Positions 22,888-35,395 of a stretch of DNA of 64,000 nucleotides are shown one piece after another. The stretch is taken from NCBI GenBank assembly GCA_003008705.1, contig PDUO01000016.1, positions 807,975-871,974 on the forward strand, written 5' to 3'. The first letter of the stretch is position 1. Each line of letters begins with the position of its first letter. A program made the position numbers and the translations under genes. The notes under the pieces are model-generated. The model did not search any database and was not told where the DNA came from. It saw only the letters and a program-made list of their open reading frames with translations. The stretch is from Pezicula radicicola (taxonomy: Eukaryota; Ascomycota; Leotiomycetes; Helotiales; Dermateaceae).

Positions 22888-25317
22888 ATGACCGCGGGGG
22901 GCGATTGCCCAATCTATGGACACTCGAGATGTTTTGACTGCGACGTCAAAAGTCGTGTCGCAACAGAAGCCGAGCTCGACGAAGCCACTAAGGTCGCAAA
23001 TGCTACTGCGCTGAGCCAGTCCCAAGTTCAGAGTTATACACATTCATGGAGCTCTATTCAAGGCGGACGGAGAACCCCAACTGCACAGACTTTAAGGACG
23101 ACAAATCCCCGTGTGGGTAGCCAACGAGCAACCACAGGTTCTCGAGGATCTTCACAACGGAGTGCTTCAACCTCAAGTTCATCGTTGAAGTTGGTATATA
23201 GTTTTAGTAAACATGACCACCAAACAAGATCTTTATTCATTCCAGTAGCAACTACGAGCAGTTTAGTAGTTAAGCTAATTTTATCAGGGACGTTCAAGGT
23301 GGTGGAGGTGCACTTCCAAGGCTTGTCCAAGAGTCAGAACTTGAATCCCATTCAGTATATGTATTATTCAAGGATTCGGACTGTTTCCTTCTGGAAGCAT
23401 GGCAAAATGCACTACCAGAATTGGACAAATTACATACGGAAGAAAGTCCATGGCCATCGGGCTTCCTGAAATCGGTCCATCTATTCCCTATGGGTCTTAC
23501 TGAAGCAACTTCGATACCAACGATCATAGTTTACTCCATCAATACACAGGACTCAGCAGATTTCCAGTTAATGCTGTTCAATGCAATCCAAAATGTGATA
23601 CAAAATAAGGACTGGCAGCTTGTATTCAAACAATCCTCTCTACGTAAGACGGTTGGCTCTTCCTTCCTGCCACCAATATGTCAGCCAAGAAATCGTGAAT
23701 TCTCGGAGTTACCAGCTTCTGGAGCTTCCATTGGAATGCAGGGCAGCCTAGAAGATATAGCTACCTTAGGCTGTTATCTAGATATAGACGGGAAAATGAC
23801 AGCTCTAACTGTCGACCACTTATTTCCCAAGGATGCTAGCCGTTACACGCATTACACATTTGTCAGAACAAGACCGACGAGACAGGATATGTGAGAAGTT
23901 AGTTACTAAACTTAACGGCCATTTCGCCAATTTTAGTGGCATCGGGGACTTTTGCAATGAGTGTTCGTGGTGTAGAATAATGAAATTACAAGAGTTGATT
24001 CCCTTCACACACGAGAAACTTGCATGGAGAGTCATCGAGACTTTGGTATTGCAGGACGTGCACCCTGAGGACAGCTGCAGTTTTGGTGATATTTTCACGC
24101 AGAGTGTCTCCAATTTATCTGCGCTTTATCATGTCAAGTTTCTTGGATACAGACTTCGAGGATCTGGACAGCGAGCTTACTCCATAGACGCGAATACGTC
24201 CAGAGAAATGGACTGGGCGATCTCTGAAGTTGGTTTACCTACCATGCCAATTTTACTAGGCTCAACTCTCAAATTGAGCTCACAGATCAAGGGAACAGAG
24301 TATATACGGTCCTTCGGACGAAGCAGTGGGCTTCAAACTGGACAGATAAGTAATACGACCAGTCTGATATTCCATGAAATATATGTCACTGAAGAATGTT
24401 GTGTTATTAAATGCCCAGAGGCACTAGCAGAACAATGGGAAGAGGGTGGCATCGGTGTTGAAGGTGATAGTGGAGCTTTGATAGTAGACGAAAGTAATGA
24501 TCTTGTTTACGGGATGCTCTGGGGGCGACAAGGCCATGGCGGGTCAACAAATACACTATTCACCCCAATGTCAGATATATTTGATGATATTTGCCGGCGA
24601 ACTAGTGTCCGAGAGATCGCTCTAATGCCAGGGCAGACCATGGCAAGAATATCAGAAAGTAGACACCTGTACGACACTGAGACTATTGACACAATGACTG
24701 CCATGCTCAAGGAAGAGCAGATACGTTTAGTCAGCAATATACAGTGTAATGCCCTAGATACTTACAGCGACCTGGCAACTGAACTGGCAACTGAACTGGC
24801 AGCTAGACTAGCAACTGTATTGGCTCAAAATAGGAAATTCGCGGAAGCCGAGCAATTATATTTGCAAACTTCTGAGTCATGGGATAAGTTGTTGGGAAGT
24901 ACGGCTTTCAAGACCTTGCAGCGCAAACATGGTCTCGCAGAAGTTTTATGGAAAGTTGGAAAATACATGGAAGCTTTTCAATTGGCACAGCAGGGTTTGA
25001 AATTAACTTCCAATGCCTGTAATGAATTTGGGAGTGAGAGATTCAAGCTCTTGCGGCTCAGCTATCGAAGCCTTATGACCAATATTAGTCTGAGTACGAT
25101 TCTAGGTATGCTTATTGGACAGGGTGTGGAGTTGATGGTCCCTAGTATATTGGAATTGGTGGAGGGGAGGTTGGAAATCCTGGGTCCATATCACCCTCAT
25201 ACACTGCATAGCGCGCGGCATGTGGTAAAGATAGGCAAGAGGAGGCTCAAAAAGTGCTCGAATCTTTATTTAAGAAGTACGCACGCAGATAAGGAGTCCT
25301 TTGGGATGGAAGATTGA
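22888..25317 (+). CDS. Trypsin-like peptidase joined to a TPR-like region; reading frame broken once
   Basis: Exon 1 is 22888-23189; after an intron at 23190-23287 (GTTGGT...CAG) the frame runs to a stop at 23894. The remainder is open one frame over from 23833 to 25317. Joined, the protein has a Cys/His stretch (GGDCPIYGHSRCFDC) that resembles a zinc knuckle missing one Cys, a Ser/Thr-rich linker, and a chymotrypsin-fold peptidase. The triad is visible: His in LTVDHLF (codon 23817), Asp in REMDWAI (codon 24211) and Ser in GVEGDSGALIV (codon 24469). The C-terminal 200 residues contain TPR-like helices (FAEAEQLYLQTSESWDKLLG, LAEVLWKVGKYMEAFQLAQQ). No intron of workable length bridges the break near 23833-23894, so it is a frameshift or a sequence error. 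The partner and function are unknown; similar peptidase-plus-repeat proteins are a feature of fungal NLR-like repertoires. Confidence 0.6.
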
Positions 25318-27191
25318 TTATGTTTCAACTAACTCTTTCTCAAACTTAAAGGAAATAAATATCCATATTTTATTAATGTCCCAATGCGAGAAGAAGTACT
25401 TCATTCTTTGAATATTGTATACACGAATGAATAATCCAGTTGAATCACCTAGAGGTATATGGTTAGACACTGGTTTCACTACTCTACTACCTCTACTACA
25501 GCCCACTATTTCCAAGTATCTCTCACAAGCCACACTCAGAACCACAGACCAAGTTTGCATTGTCAAGAGTCATTCTGAACTGTATACCTCACCTATCCTA
25601 CTATTTATAACTAAGTCATATACCTTACCTAACTTCTCGCTAAATCATCTCAGACTAAAATACCTCCCTTCAAATCATCAAACAATAATAACATCAGGAT
25701 GGTCAAGTGGTACGTACACTTGAGTATCAACCCAACACTTCAATTATAACCTACCTAACAAGTTAAGTATCCAATGCTTAGAAGTATTATTGCTGTTTAC
25801 AAAATCATTCACCAAAGTGAGTGGTTTCTTTAAAGAAATGTGTTAGATACATTCTCTAACCACTTTGAAGGTTTTGCTGTTTTAGATGTAGTTTCTCATG
25901 TATTTTTTTTACTTTTGCTTTGTCTTTTTGGGGAAGGAGGTTAGGTTGTCGTAGTTAACATATTTTTCTTTTGAATTTTTAGAGCAATAAGTACCTAATA
26001 AGAGGGAGGCTAGGGGTTGGTTCTTACAATGTCGTGTCGCTTCGCTTAGCCCCTTTTCTCTTCTACAGCAAGGACAAAGTAACACTTCGCCATAACAACA
26101 CCCCCAAAGCCTCAAAAGAGCATTGGTTCAATCTCTCAAACTATTAAACAATAAAGCTGTTGAAAAAGAATCTTCGGTCAAGAATTTATTTACAACACTA
26201 CGAACATTTGCTTCCAAAGGTAGCAAAATCCACAGGACCTATTTTTTGACAATAACATCTGTTATTGGATAGAGGCATCCCAGATATACTTTCTTCTATA
26301 GCATATGTGCTAGACTAGAAAAGGAACAGTCAGTGGTAAAGTTATTGTAGAACTGAAATATTGAATAGGATATAAGATTAGGTTTCTAATTAGCTTTGTG
26401 TTAAGATTGTTGATTAAGTGAGTAGATATCAGACCTAACTACATTGAAGTCTTTGTCACTAGAGTTAAATACCTTACAAATAAGAGGGAACTAACAGCAA
26501 CACAAGACTTCTTGCCAGTGTAAGGTATGCTGTTTAATTATATACTAGCTCTTTCCTGCCCTACCTAATCACAAGGATTATGAAACACTTGCTTTATACA
26601 TGGACTAGAGCTCTTAAAAGATGGTCTTTACGCACTATATACTCTCCATTATTAAATTTACAAGATGGATTCTGCACGGGGGGTTAGAGGGCTACTATGT
26701 AGAGGGAGGTATAACAGGAAGGAAAATAACACTTCCGAAATTGTTAATCTAGAGATGGAACGACTCTTAATAACAGTATCCAACCTTCAATACCTCTGTC
26801 CAAGTTCTCAAAAGACTGATAGAGAGGAAATTGTTTTTACTACATTAGGTTTTCATAGTGTTTGCACATCTGAACATTTGATATTCGCTCTGGAACTGGT
26901 TCGAACCTAGGGATTTGAAAGGAGGCAGTCGTCGCTTGCCAACTCGGCCAGGCTGATGCACAAAACAATCACTACTTGCTTGATGGAAGATCTTGAAAAT
27001 ACTTGTTTCACTATGTCATCACTATCTGTATTGGCCTTGCAGGTAAAATAAGTGTGGTGATTGTTCTACCCTGTAAGCAGTCCTCAATCTACCTTTCCCC
27101 TATCTCACGACTGCTAGAAGATGGTTATTGGTCTAAAAGAGAGATTGGCATTTCAAACATTCTTGATAATTATGTTTGCAAATGGTAATTC
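25318..27191. other. AT-rich intergenic region
   Basis: Nearly 1.9 kb without a supportable gene. A tRNA-like stretch near 26890-26960 was examined and rejected. Confidence 0.5.
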
Positions 27192-29230
27192 TTAAATCAT
27201 TGTAGTCGCGATACCTGAGGTCGGCAGGCCCAAAGAAGGAGCTTCTTCCTTTACAATCCAATTCTCCCAGTACTTCAGCCCTTCTATACTTTCCTCTCTG
27301 CACAAAGCTCCCTTATCCTCAGCCATCTCCAACTCCTCCTCTGCCACGCCAAGACTCCATCCAAAGCGTTCTGCGGCGTCTTGAGCTGTGACACCCCGTC
27401 CAAAAAGTTGCCAATCCCAAGATAGATCCTTGTCTTGTGGGAATGAATGCAAATCATTCAACCACGCAAGCAGGGCTTTAATGGTCTTTTCATCTGTCCT
27501 GTCGCTTCCTTGGACCACCAGTACACCACTCTTAAATTGTCTCAGTCTGACAGGGAGCTTCAGCTTTTCCCATAGTTTTGCGGCTTTCTCGAAATCAAGA
27601 GGGCTGACAAGTTCAACTCCCCCTCGAGCACGATTAAACACAGCCCAAAGGTCGACGAGGCTGATGATCCCTCCAGATTTACGCAGAACGCCTCGGGCAT
27701 CGTCTGTCAAGAATTCGGCTAAATTCCTTGACAACTCAGAGAGATACAAGGACTCAGAATTGCTTCCGCCACCCAGCATATCTTTTGTTGTAACTAACCC
27801 AAGAGCACTTGCAGACTGTGCTAGAAGAGCACTAGCTTCTGAGTTCCCACTTGATCCCGCGCTACTAGCAAAGGATTCTGCAAGCGCAACTATTTCTTTT
27901 GCCGAGGCCATTAAAGCTTCAAGGTCTTCGAAAGCATTTCCTATGACAAGCTCATTATTCTTCCGCAATTCTAGACGTCGCTGCTCAAGTCCTGCAATAC
28001 CAGCAGATTTTATCCGTTCGCCAGTCGAATTTGAGCCTGGCCCAGCACCGCTATCCGGTCTGTTAGGTTTAGGAATGGGCGGAGCACCTTGCAGCAGCCA
28101 TTTTCGCTGTGTCATGCTTCCCTTGAGTCGCTCATGGAAGATTTTCTCACCGCCGCCTCTGAAGGATAGCTTAATGCTCTCATTGTTTTCCATCCCTGGC
28201 GGGGGAAGATGATTCAAGGTCGGCCCTGGAGATTCTGATCGTTGTGCTGACTTATCCAAACCAGTCGGGACATCTTGAGAGAGTAATGGAGCCCCGCAAA
28301 GCTCGCAAGACAACAGGGACGGATGATTTAAAAATGTGCACCTAGGACATTGAAATGATGCTCCAGAACCCGAAGGTTGTTTAGAAGCCTGCCCTGGACT
28401 ACCATAGGAGCTTGATGTTGTATCTGCCAAAAAATCAGACAGTGGTCGAGGGCTACTGTCTGCACGTCCACGTATTGGTATGGGGGTCTTCAAGGTAGAC
28501 ATAGACGCTGACTGTGCGGGACGGTTTGCTACATTTGCTATTGCCGCCTTCAGAACGTGGGACAATGGTGGTTTTATTCCGCATGCTAAACATGGCGCCA
28601 GTGGGGTGCGTGCAGTTGCAGTAGCAGGATCAAAGTTTGATGGGACGGGATTCGAAAATGAACAAATTGGACATATCCAAGTCGCACTGGTAGTAGGAGA
28701 CGGCTCGGCCGTCGGTAGATGGAAAGGACTATCTGCTCGGGATAGCGGAGACGGCGATGTTGTTGCACTTCTAGAAGGTGTGTTTAGGCTGGAGATATTC
28801 CGGTTCTGGATGGACGATCGTTTTTGAGGCTTGGGAACGAGGGTGATTTTAGCAGAGGACTTCAAGAAGCCTGCCTATCAAGGAGTAAGAATAATGTAAG
28901 TTCACTATTAGCTAGCAGAACGTACATAGAACTCAAATCGATCAATTTCCTTCAAGTCGATGGCCGTGGAGTTCTTCCGAGGGTCCGCATTGTCGACATA
29001 GCAAATTCGATGTGATGTTAAGTAGACCTGTCCATTTTGGTGGTCTGGGATTTTGTATTTCCTGGTGTAGGAATCAATGGGTGAGTAAAGGTTCTATGCA
29101 TGCTGAGGGATGGTGCTTATTCAACTTACCCCTCATAGAGGCCCACATTGTCCTGAACGAACAGCAAGACCTCATCTGGGAGATAGGCCGGCCTCAACGC
29201 AGTTGTGAGGTCTATATGTTTTAGAAACAT
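27192..29230 (-). CDS. VPS36: ESCRT-II subunit VPS36
   Basis: Three exons: 29230-29130, 29061-28926, 28874-27192; 639 aa. Exons 1-2 encode the first half of the GLUE (PH-like) domain (MFLKHIDLTTALRPAYL, QVYLTSHRICYVDN). It is interrupted, as in yeast, by two NZF-type fingers: WICPICSFSNPVP with CLACG, and FQCPRCTFLNHPSLLSCELC. GLUE resumes at ESIKLSFRGGGEKIFHERLKG. The C-terminal winged-helix region (YLSELSRNLAEFL, GGIISLVDLWAVFNRARG, FGRGVTAQDAAERFGW) is the EAP45/VPS36 core. It binds PI3P and ubiquitin and sorts cargo into multivesicular bodies with VPS22 and VPS25. Divergent from the THP3-like gene. Confidence 0.92.
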
Positions 29231-29692
29231 TCGCCCAGGCCATGTAATGTGGTGGAGTGGCTAAAGAGAGGGTTGGCGAAGGTTCGGCAGACATCTGCAT
29301 GGAACAAAGTCAAGAGGAAGAAGAAGAGGAGGAGGAGGAGGAGGAAGAGGAAGAAGAGGAAGAAGCAGAAGAAGATATAATAATAGAAAAATGCTCGATG
29401 CTGTAGCGGAGCCGCACGACTCTTGACGATAGCGCTCTTATCGCTCGCTGCCTGTAACCGGCCTTCTTCATTTTCACTGTGACCAGAAATACGCCTATCT
29501 GCCCACACGCCCTGACAAACCTGGTTACGCTTATGACTAAGCCGCACAACTGTAAGAAAACACATCGAGGCCAGCGCCATCTCCCTTTCATACCCGCCAT
29601 CTTTCAGGCTACTTCTTCAAGCTCACTTTCTACCACCGTCCCAGCCGTATCTCATCGCACCACTAACACGTAAAACCAAGGAATCTATCTGA
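29231..29692. promoter_or_regulatory. Shared divergent promoter of VPS36 and the THP3-like gene, with a purine microsatellite
   Basis: 462 bp separate the two start codons. A GAA/GAG/GGA tract of about 65 bp at 29310-29376 lies on the VPS36 side and is almost pure purine on the plus strand. Confidence 0.5.
29310..29376 (+). repeat. Purine (GAG/GAA) microsatellite
   Basis: Continuous AAGAGGAAGAAGAAGAGGA-like sequence of imperfect GAG/GAA triplets. It accounts for the Ser- and Leu-run ORFs on the other strand, which I reject. Confidence 0.85.
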
Positions 29693-31370
29693 ATGTATTC
29701 GGCCATGACTTCACCATGGGGAATGCAACAGCCACCGCCTCCTGGCACGGCAGCCTCATATAATCCCTATCCAGGTACGATAACCCCCAAGACGTCGCAA
29801 ATATTATACATCTCCAGAGCTGACACTGTCGCAGCTCCTCCAGCGTACCACCCCGTCCAAGTCCGACAGTCCTTCGTCCAACAACCGTACAGTGTGGTCC
29901 AGCAGCCACTACCTCCACCCCCAACCCCCGTGCAAGCCCCCAAGAAAAAGATCGAGTGGCCAGAACCTGTACGCGACTACGTGCGAAGATCTTTTGATCC
30001 CACCAAAATGACACCTGATGTCACCAAGGGCGAGATGGAAATTAAGCTTAAAGAAACAATATCTGCGGCTACTGACAATAACACACTCTATACTCTGGAC
30101 TGGGCTAACTTGCCACTTCCCCAACAAATGATCCGTGCAGAGAAAGCCCAAGCAAGCCTCTCGTGGCAGCAAGAATCCATAAACCTACGAATGAACACTG
30201 TGGCCAATGGATACAATCATGATAATGACCTGTCAAGAAAGAGGAAATCTACAGATATTGGTGGTAGAGATGATGAGGATTCCAGTTCAACTTCAACCCC
30301 ACCCTGGCGTACAACTAACAATCGAAATGGTCTCGAAGACCGAGTTACATTCCAGTCGCCTGCTAAAGAGCAGTTCGACAAGCGACAGCAACCCTTCCAA
30401 GAGGAGAAGACAAGTAAGTTCCAGAAAAACCTGGAAAAGCGGCAGCGACGATTCGACGGCGGATATAAATCTACCTACAAACAATCCCCCCCTCCAGAAC
30501 CATCCTCTGGCCCAGTCGTTGGCACGTGTCAAGATCTCGAAAAGCGATATTTCCGTCTGACAGCTCCACCCGTTCCTTCTAATGTCCGCCCAGAAGCTGT
30601 ATTGCGGAAGACGCTAGATTTCTTAAAAAAGAAGTGGAAGAAGGAACAGAACTATTCTTATATCTGCGATCAATTCAAATCCATGCGACAGGATCTCACA
30701 GTGCAACGTATCAAGAATGACCTGACTGTCACGGTTTATGAGATTCACGCCCGGATTGCTCTGGAGAAGGGGGATCTTGGTGAGTATAATCAATGCCAAA
30801 CTCAGCTTCGTGCTCTTTATGCACAGAACCTGGGTGGATCCCAAGTGGAATTCAAGGCTTATCGTATCTTGTATTTCATTCATACATCTAACCGCACAGC
30901 GTTGAATGACGTTTTGGCGGATCTAACCCCAGCAGATAAGGAGGAGGAGGCTATCAAGCATGCTTTGGATGTTCGTTCCGCTTTGGCTCTGGGCAACTAC
31001 CACAGATTTTTCAGACTTTACCTTAACACCCCTAATATGGGCGCCTACCTGATGGACATGTTCGTCGTCCGAGAACGTCTGGCAGGCCTGTCAAATATTT
31101 GCAAAGCGTACGTGATCCTGTCTCCACTTCTTGAGTATTAGCTAACTCGCAAACAGATATAAGCCAGATGTCAAGCTAAGATTCGTCACCGAGGAGCTTG
31201 GATTCGAGTCAGATGCCGACACTGCACAGTTCATTTTCGACTACAACGGCGAAAAGCTGCTAGAGGAGCGTGATGATGGAATTCGAGTACTTACCGGCAA
31301 GGCTGGCAACACTTTCGAAGCGTTCAAGGAAGCCGCCTTCCGGAAGGTCGACATCAAAGGGCAAATCTAA
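29693..31370 (+). CDS. THP3: SAC3/GANP-family protein, THP3/LENG8-like
   Basis: Two exons, 29693-31107 and 31157-31370, split by a 49-bp intron with a GCTAACT branch site; 542 aa. The N-terminus is Pro/Gln-rich and ends in PKKKIEWPEPVRDYVRRSF, followed by a Lys/Arg-rich stretch. The SAC3/GANP/PCI core starts at LEKRYFRLTAPPVPSNVRPE and includes YICDQFKSMRQDLTVQRI, VYEIHARIALEKGDLGEYNQCQ, YRILYFIHTSNR and NYHRFFRLYLNTPNMG. Yeast Thp3 works with Csn12 in transcription elongation and splicing; LENG8 is the human counterpart. The identification rests on the core plus the length of the disordered N-terminus. Confidence 0.87.
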
Positions 31371-34300
31371 CTTCACTTCGTCGTTCGTCGTCTATTTCTC
31401 TGTTGCTTGCCATATTAGTCAGCCTCGCGTTCGGATCTCCTTCGTCCTATTTTCTTGTCAACTTCAGCGACTCTTGCCCTTGCAGTACATCTGTTGTGGC
31501 TTTGGTTATGGGCGCCCTTCTCAGTTAAATGAGCCACCATTGCTTTCAAGCAGTGCTGCGGACGGACTGCCGTTCTCGATTCTGCGTCTTGACGTTTATA
31601 TTTCTATCGGCGAGCTTGAAAACGACTCGACCTAGTGACGAGCATTGCATTCTCTCATCAGCCATCTTGGCTGGTCGAGCCTAATCCTATCCCCCCCTCT
31701 CGACGACTCAACCTAACTTATTTCCCTTTTCTCTTCTGCATATTTGGCGCGTTTTGTGGCTTCCGGCGTTTTCGGTAACGACATACATGACTGTGATATG
31801 GACATGTTGAGCATTTACGGGATTTTGCATGGACGGGTTGATTTCGCTCAACGGAGTGGTCTGGCAATTGCATCTATGGTATACCTCTTGGCGTAGTCTT
31901 GACGGGGGAGTTTTACATAGAGCAGTGGGGAGTATATGATAATGAGTAGTGGTCACAAATAAAACTTGCATACTTCTGGACTTGGTTACCATGGTGTATT
32001 GGTCAACTTCTGGGGAACAGGTCGATTTCAACGTGATAACTTGATCCTATCGCAGCCTTGTAGGTATCTCCCCCGGCATACTCTCGATCAAAATGCTGGG
32101 TGCTCACAAGCAATCTGGAACGTTTCACTCGCACTCCCCACCTGACGTAGTCCCCCGCCATATTGCATTGCATGAACTGCAAGCCTCCCACGCAGGCCGG
32201 ATTGACAGCCAGACCTGGTTTATTCTTTCTTTGTAGCAAGGCCACCAAACGGTCCTGTACGAAGTATGCGCAGTTGCATCAAGAACGACTAGTCGTGATT
32301 GGATGAGAACTGGTAGGTTCCGGCATGGTGAACGCGTAGGTTCGGGACTTTGGTGATCCGCATGATTTTGTTACAAAAGTTGGCCGTCGTCGCCGTCCTC
32401 ATGGGCTAGTGGAAAGGACGAAACCTTCTGGAAATATGTCTGTCAGTCGATCCGGCCGCTTTGGAAAGACCTTCAGGGCTCAAAATAGGGAAAGGTGCAT
32501 GTGGCTTAAGTGCCGCGGCTTGGCAGGGTTCTTTTCTTTCTTTGCATAGGTAGCGTACGTTTAGGGACAAAAAGGTGTGAGTGGAACTTGAGGGGCTTTC
32601 AATGAAGGAAGGCAGAAAGGCAGAAAGCGCACCAGAAGAAAAATAATAATGGAGTTGTTACTACTTTGTTGTACTTCGTAAGGACTTGCTTGGATTGTCC
32701 GTAATTTACTTTTTCTTTGTTGCTCATCGGCAACAGGGCTGATGACGAGGTCTAGAACCTTAATGGATTTTGACGTGTCCACTTTGAGCATTTGGCAGCT
32801 TGGGATAGATGAATTGATGACGGTGATGGAACTTTAGACACCAAATTTCATGGGGTTATGGGAGAAGGTACGGAGCAAGAAAATTTGTCACCCCATCATT
32901 ATTATGGGTTGAGGGGTGGTTTATCGAGTGCCAACTTATACCGTTTCATGATTCATGGGAGCGCACACGATTTCGGGTTTGAGAGTAGGTAGGTATTCAG
33001 CATTATTGTAGGTACTGTAAGTACGGACTATCATGCCTCGGGGAAGTACCTTTCTATCGTACTAGAGGTATGAAGAGATTCGGGTTCTGCGTTTGGGGAC
33101 TTGGGGACTCTTCAGTAGGGGTGGTCTCTACGGCTCTACGGAAGGGCGGCTTCCCAGATGCCTGTTGCTGCACCGCTGCGGCTTTATCCATTAGGTAGGT
33201 TATGCTGTAACGCGACAAGCTTTTGTGGATTGCTTCATTTTTAAAGAATTTCAATCTATCTGCTTGGTTGACTGGAAAGTTTAATTTTGCAGATGAAAAT
33301 CGTTCATCATCATCAAGTCCTTTTTTGGAGACTGTGTGTTCCTCACTTGGGTCGTAATGGGGCTGGCGGTTACTCGTAAGGTGGCAATGTAAAGATGGTA
33401 AGTTCTTAGACCTACCTAGGTAAGTGCTGTAGCCGCAGGCCTGTAAACACCTATCTCGAGGCTAATGCTTCTTTTTTGGTACAGTACTGGCGCCCGTTGA
33501 GGTTCATGGCGGTTGCATTCTTGCACGAGGGGGGGTGGCTATTGGGTGAGGATGACTGCTTGAGGAAAGGTTCTTGCGTAGGACCTGCAGTGGGGGATGC
33601 AGATGCATCTTGGAATAATGTAGTTCTAGCCACACACGGGACTGTGACACCACACCTCAGCTGCTGTACTGCGTACTGTACCTGTGATCCTGCTGTACAT
33701 ACGGTACAACAGGAGTAAAATTATTCAACTTCAGACGATTTGATGCGCGAAGCTGTTGACCTTGCTTCCCCGCGCTAAAGTATATCTTCCCTGTGTTAAG
33801 GGTGTATTCTAATTCGAATATTATTGCGAAGTGTGTCATCTCACATCTGGCAAGGTATTTTATCTGGTGTCACATCTGCTGAGCAAAGGGTTGTTATACT
33901 TTCCCAACGACATCATTGACGGTATCATACCCCTCTGCTCCTCCCCGTCCTCCTCCCCCTCCTCTCCCCTCCCGTGCGTGCCTTCCCCCTCATGTATCAA
34001 AACGGACGCTCTTATCGATAAGTTGTTTTCTCTAGACGGGATTCATAGATTGGGGTCCGCTTTGGGAAAGCTCCATGAGATTACTAGTAGAAGTACCGTA
34101 CGATGATGACCATTACCAACTACACATAGGCTTGTTTGCGTCTGTGGGTTGAGTCTGTGTGTTGTGGGTGAGACCCGTGAAATTGACTGTCTGTTCTCCG
34201 GTCTGTCCTCAGCAGGTAAGTCCTGTTAGTAGCGGCAGGACAGTACCTCCGTACGAAAGAACAAGCACGACAAGTACCGGAGAGCGGCCAGCGCCATGAT

Positions 34301-35395
34301 GGTAGTTTATGCTTTTGGCAGGACGGAGAGGATTCCACGATAATGCGCTGTGAGCTGCTGTGCTGCGAGTGCTGCGCTTTCCCGAGGATGGTGGAGGGAT
34401 GTGGACTCTGGAGGGATGGGAGGGTTTGAGAGTCTGGCATTGAAGAGTCTTCCCCGTTACCAGCACCAGCTTTCCTCGCAGCACGGCCTCTGAGCCAGTC
34501 AAGTTGGGCGTGGTGGATCTCTCTTCCTAGTCCCCAGTATTGTTCCGATCGTGGTTGTGGCCTGCAAGAGGAAGAGCGCGCAAGGATATGCTCCATTGAA
34601 AGGGCAAAGTATTATTCCAACAACACAGCCTGATGAGCTCTGCGCGCTCGCCCAATATCTGACCCCAATACACCACCCCTATTATACTTCGTACGCACCT
34701 AATCCACCGGGCTGTGATTACGAAAGTACTCGTATAGTAGTGGGAGTAGTAGGAGGAGTAGGAGTAGCCGTCGTTATCCACATCGCGTATATCAATCACA
34801 TATATGAGTCCTTCACCAAACATCGTGAACCAGCCTGACGCTTCTGGAGACTAAAGTCTCTATATTTTTTCGGTCGATAGCCACTACCATTCCTCATTCT
34901 CATTAACGCGTTCTTATTCGACGTGCCATTATCGCGTCTAGCCCATCAGCGTGCTCGAGGAAGTGTTTCAACCGCCAGCCATTAAGGCAACCGGGGGCCG
35001 ATCGCACTAGCCTGCCTTTGTTCTTTTATTGTCTCCCCCTCCTCAATCTCCTTAACTCAAGGATATCCATCCTCGAGCCCGACTTTCACGGCACGGCAAA
35101 GCCAATCTGCAAGGGATTTCTTGAAGGGACGAGACTGATTATTCTGCATCTCATCGACTCGGCGCACTACAGTTTTAAAAAGCCAACAAATTCCACCTGC
35201 CGACAACTTTTGGTGCTGCTTCTGCTTATCGACAATCATCGCCACCTGCGCCCGCTACCATCGGACAAACGAAGCGACTCATAATTTCCCGGCTTTGCGA
35301 CAGCTTCACATCTCGACCGCAGAACAAGAATCGCGAGGAATCGCTTCCTCCCTTTCTTTGCGAGGTATCCGAGTGTATAGGGCGAAGCAGACAAC
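31371..35395. other. 4-kb intergenic region
   Basis: No supportable coding region on either strand; ORFs are short and compositionally odd. The last 500 bp are pyrimidine-rich, as expected of the BEM1 5' region. Confidence 0.5.

Noticed and set aside
23842..23866. A 25-bp GT-AG segment that could join the two peptidase frames
   Set aside because: Too short for a spliceosomal intron and lacks a branch site.
26885..26965. tRNA-like stretch on the minus strand with TGGCCGAGTTGGCAAGCG and GGTTCGAACC
   Set aside because: The T stem does not pair, no clear anticodon arm forms, and no GT-AG insert rescues it; at best a decayed tRNA.
27388..28212. 274-codon plus-strand ORF
   Set aside because: Antisense shadow of VPS36, whose domains are clear on the minus strand.
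34120..34596. 158-codon minus-strand ORF
   Set aside because: No domain signal and overlaps other equally weak ORFs.
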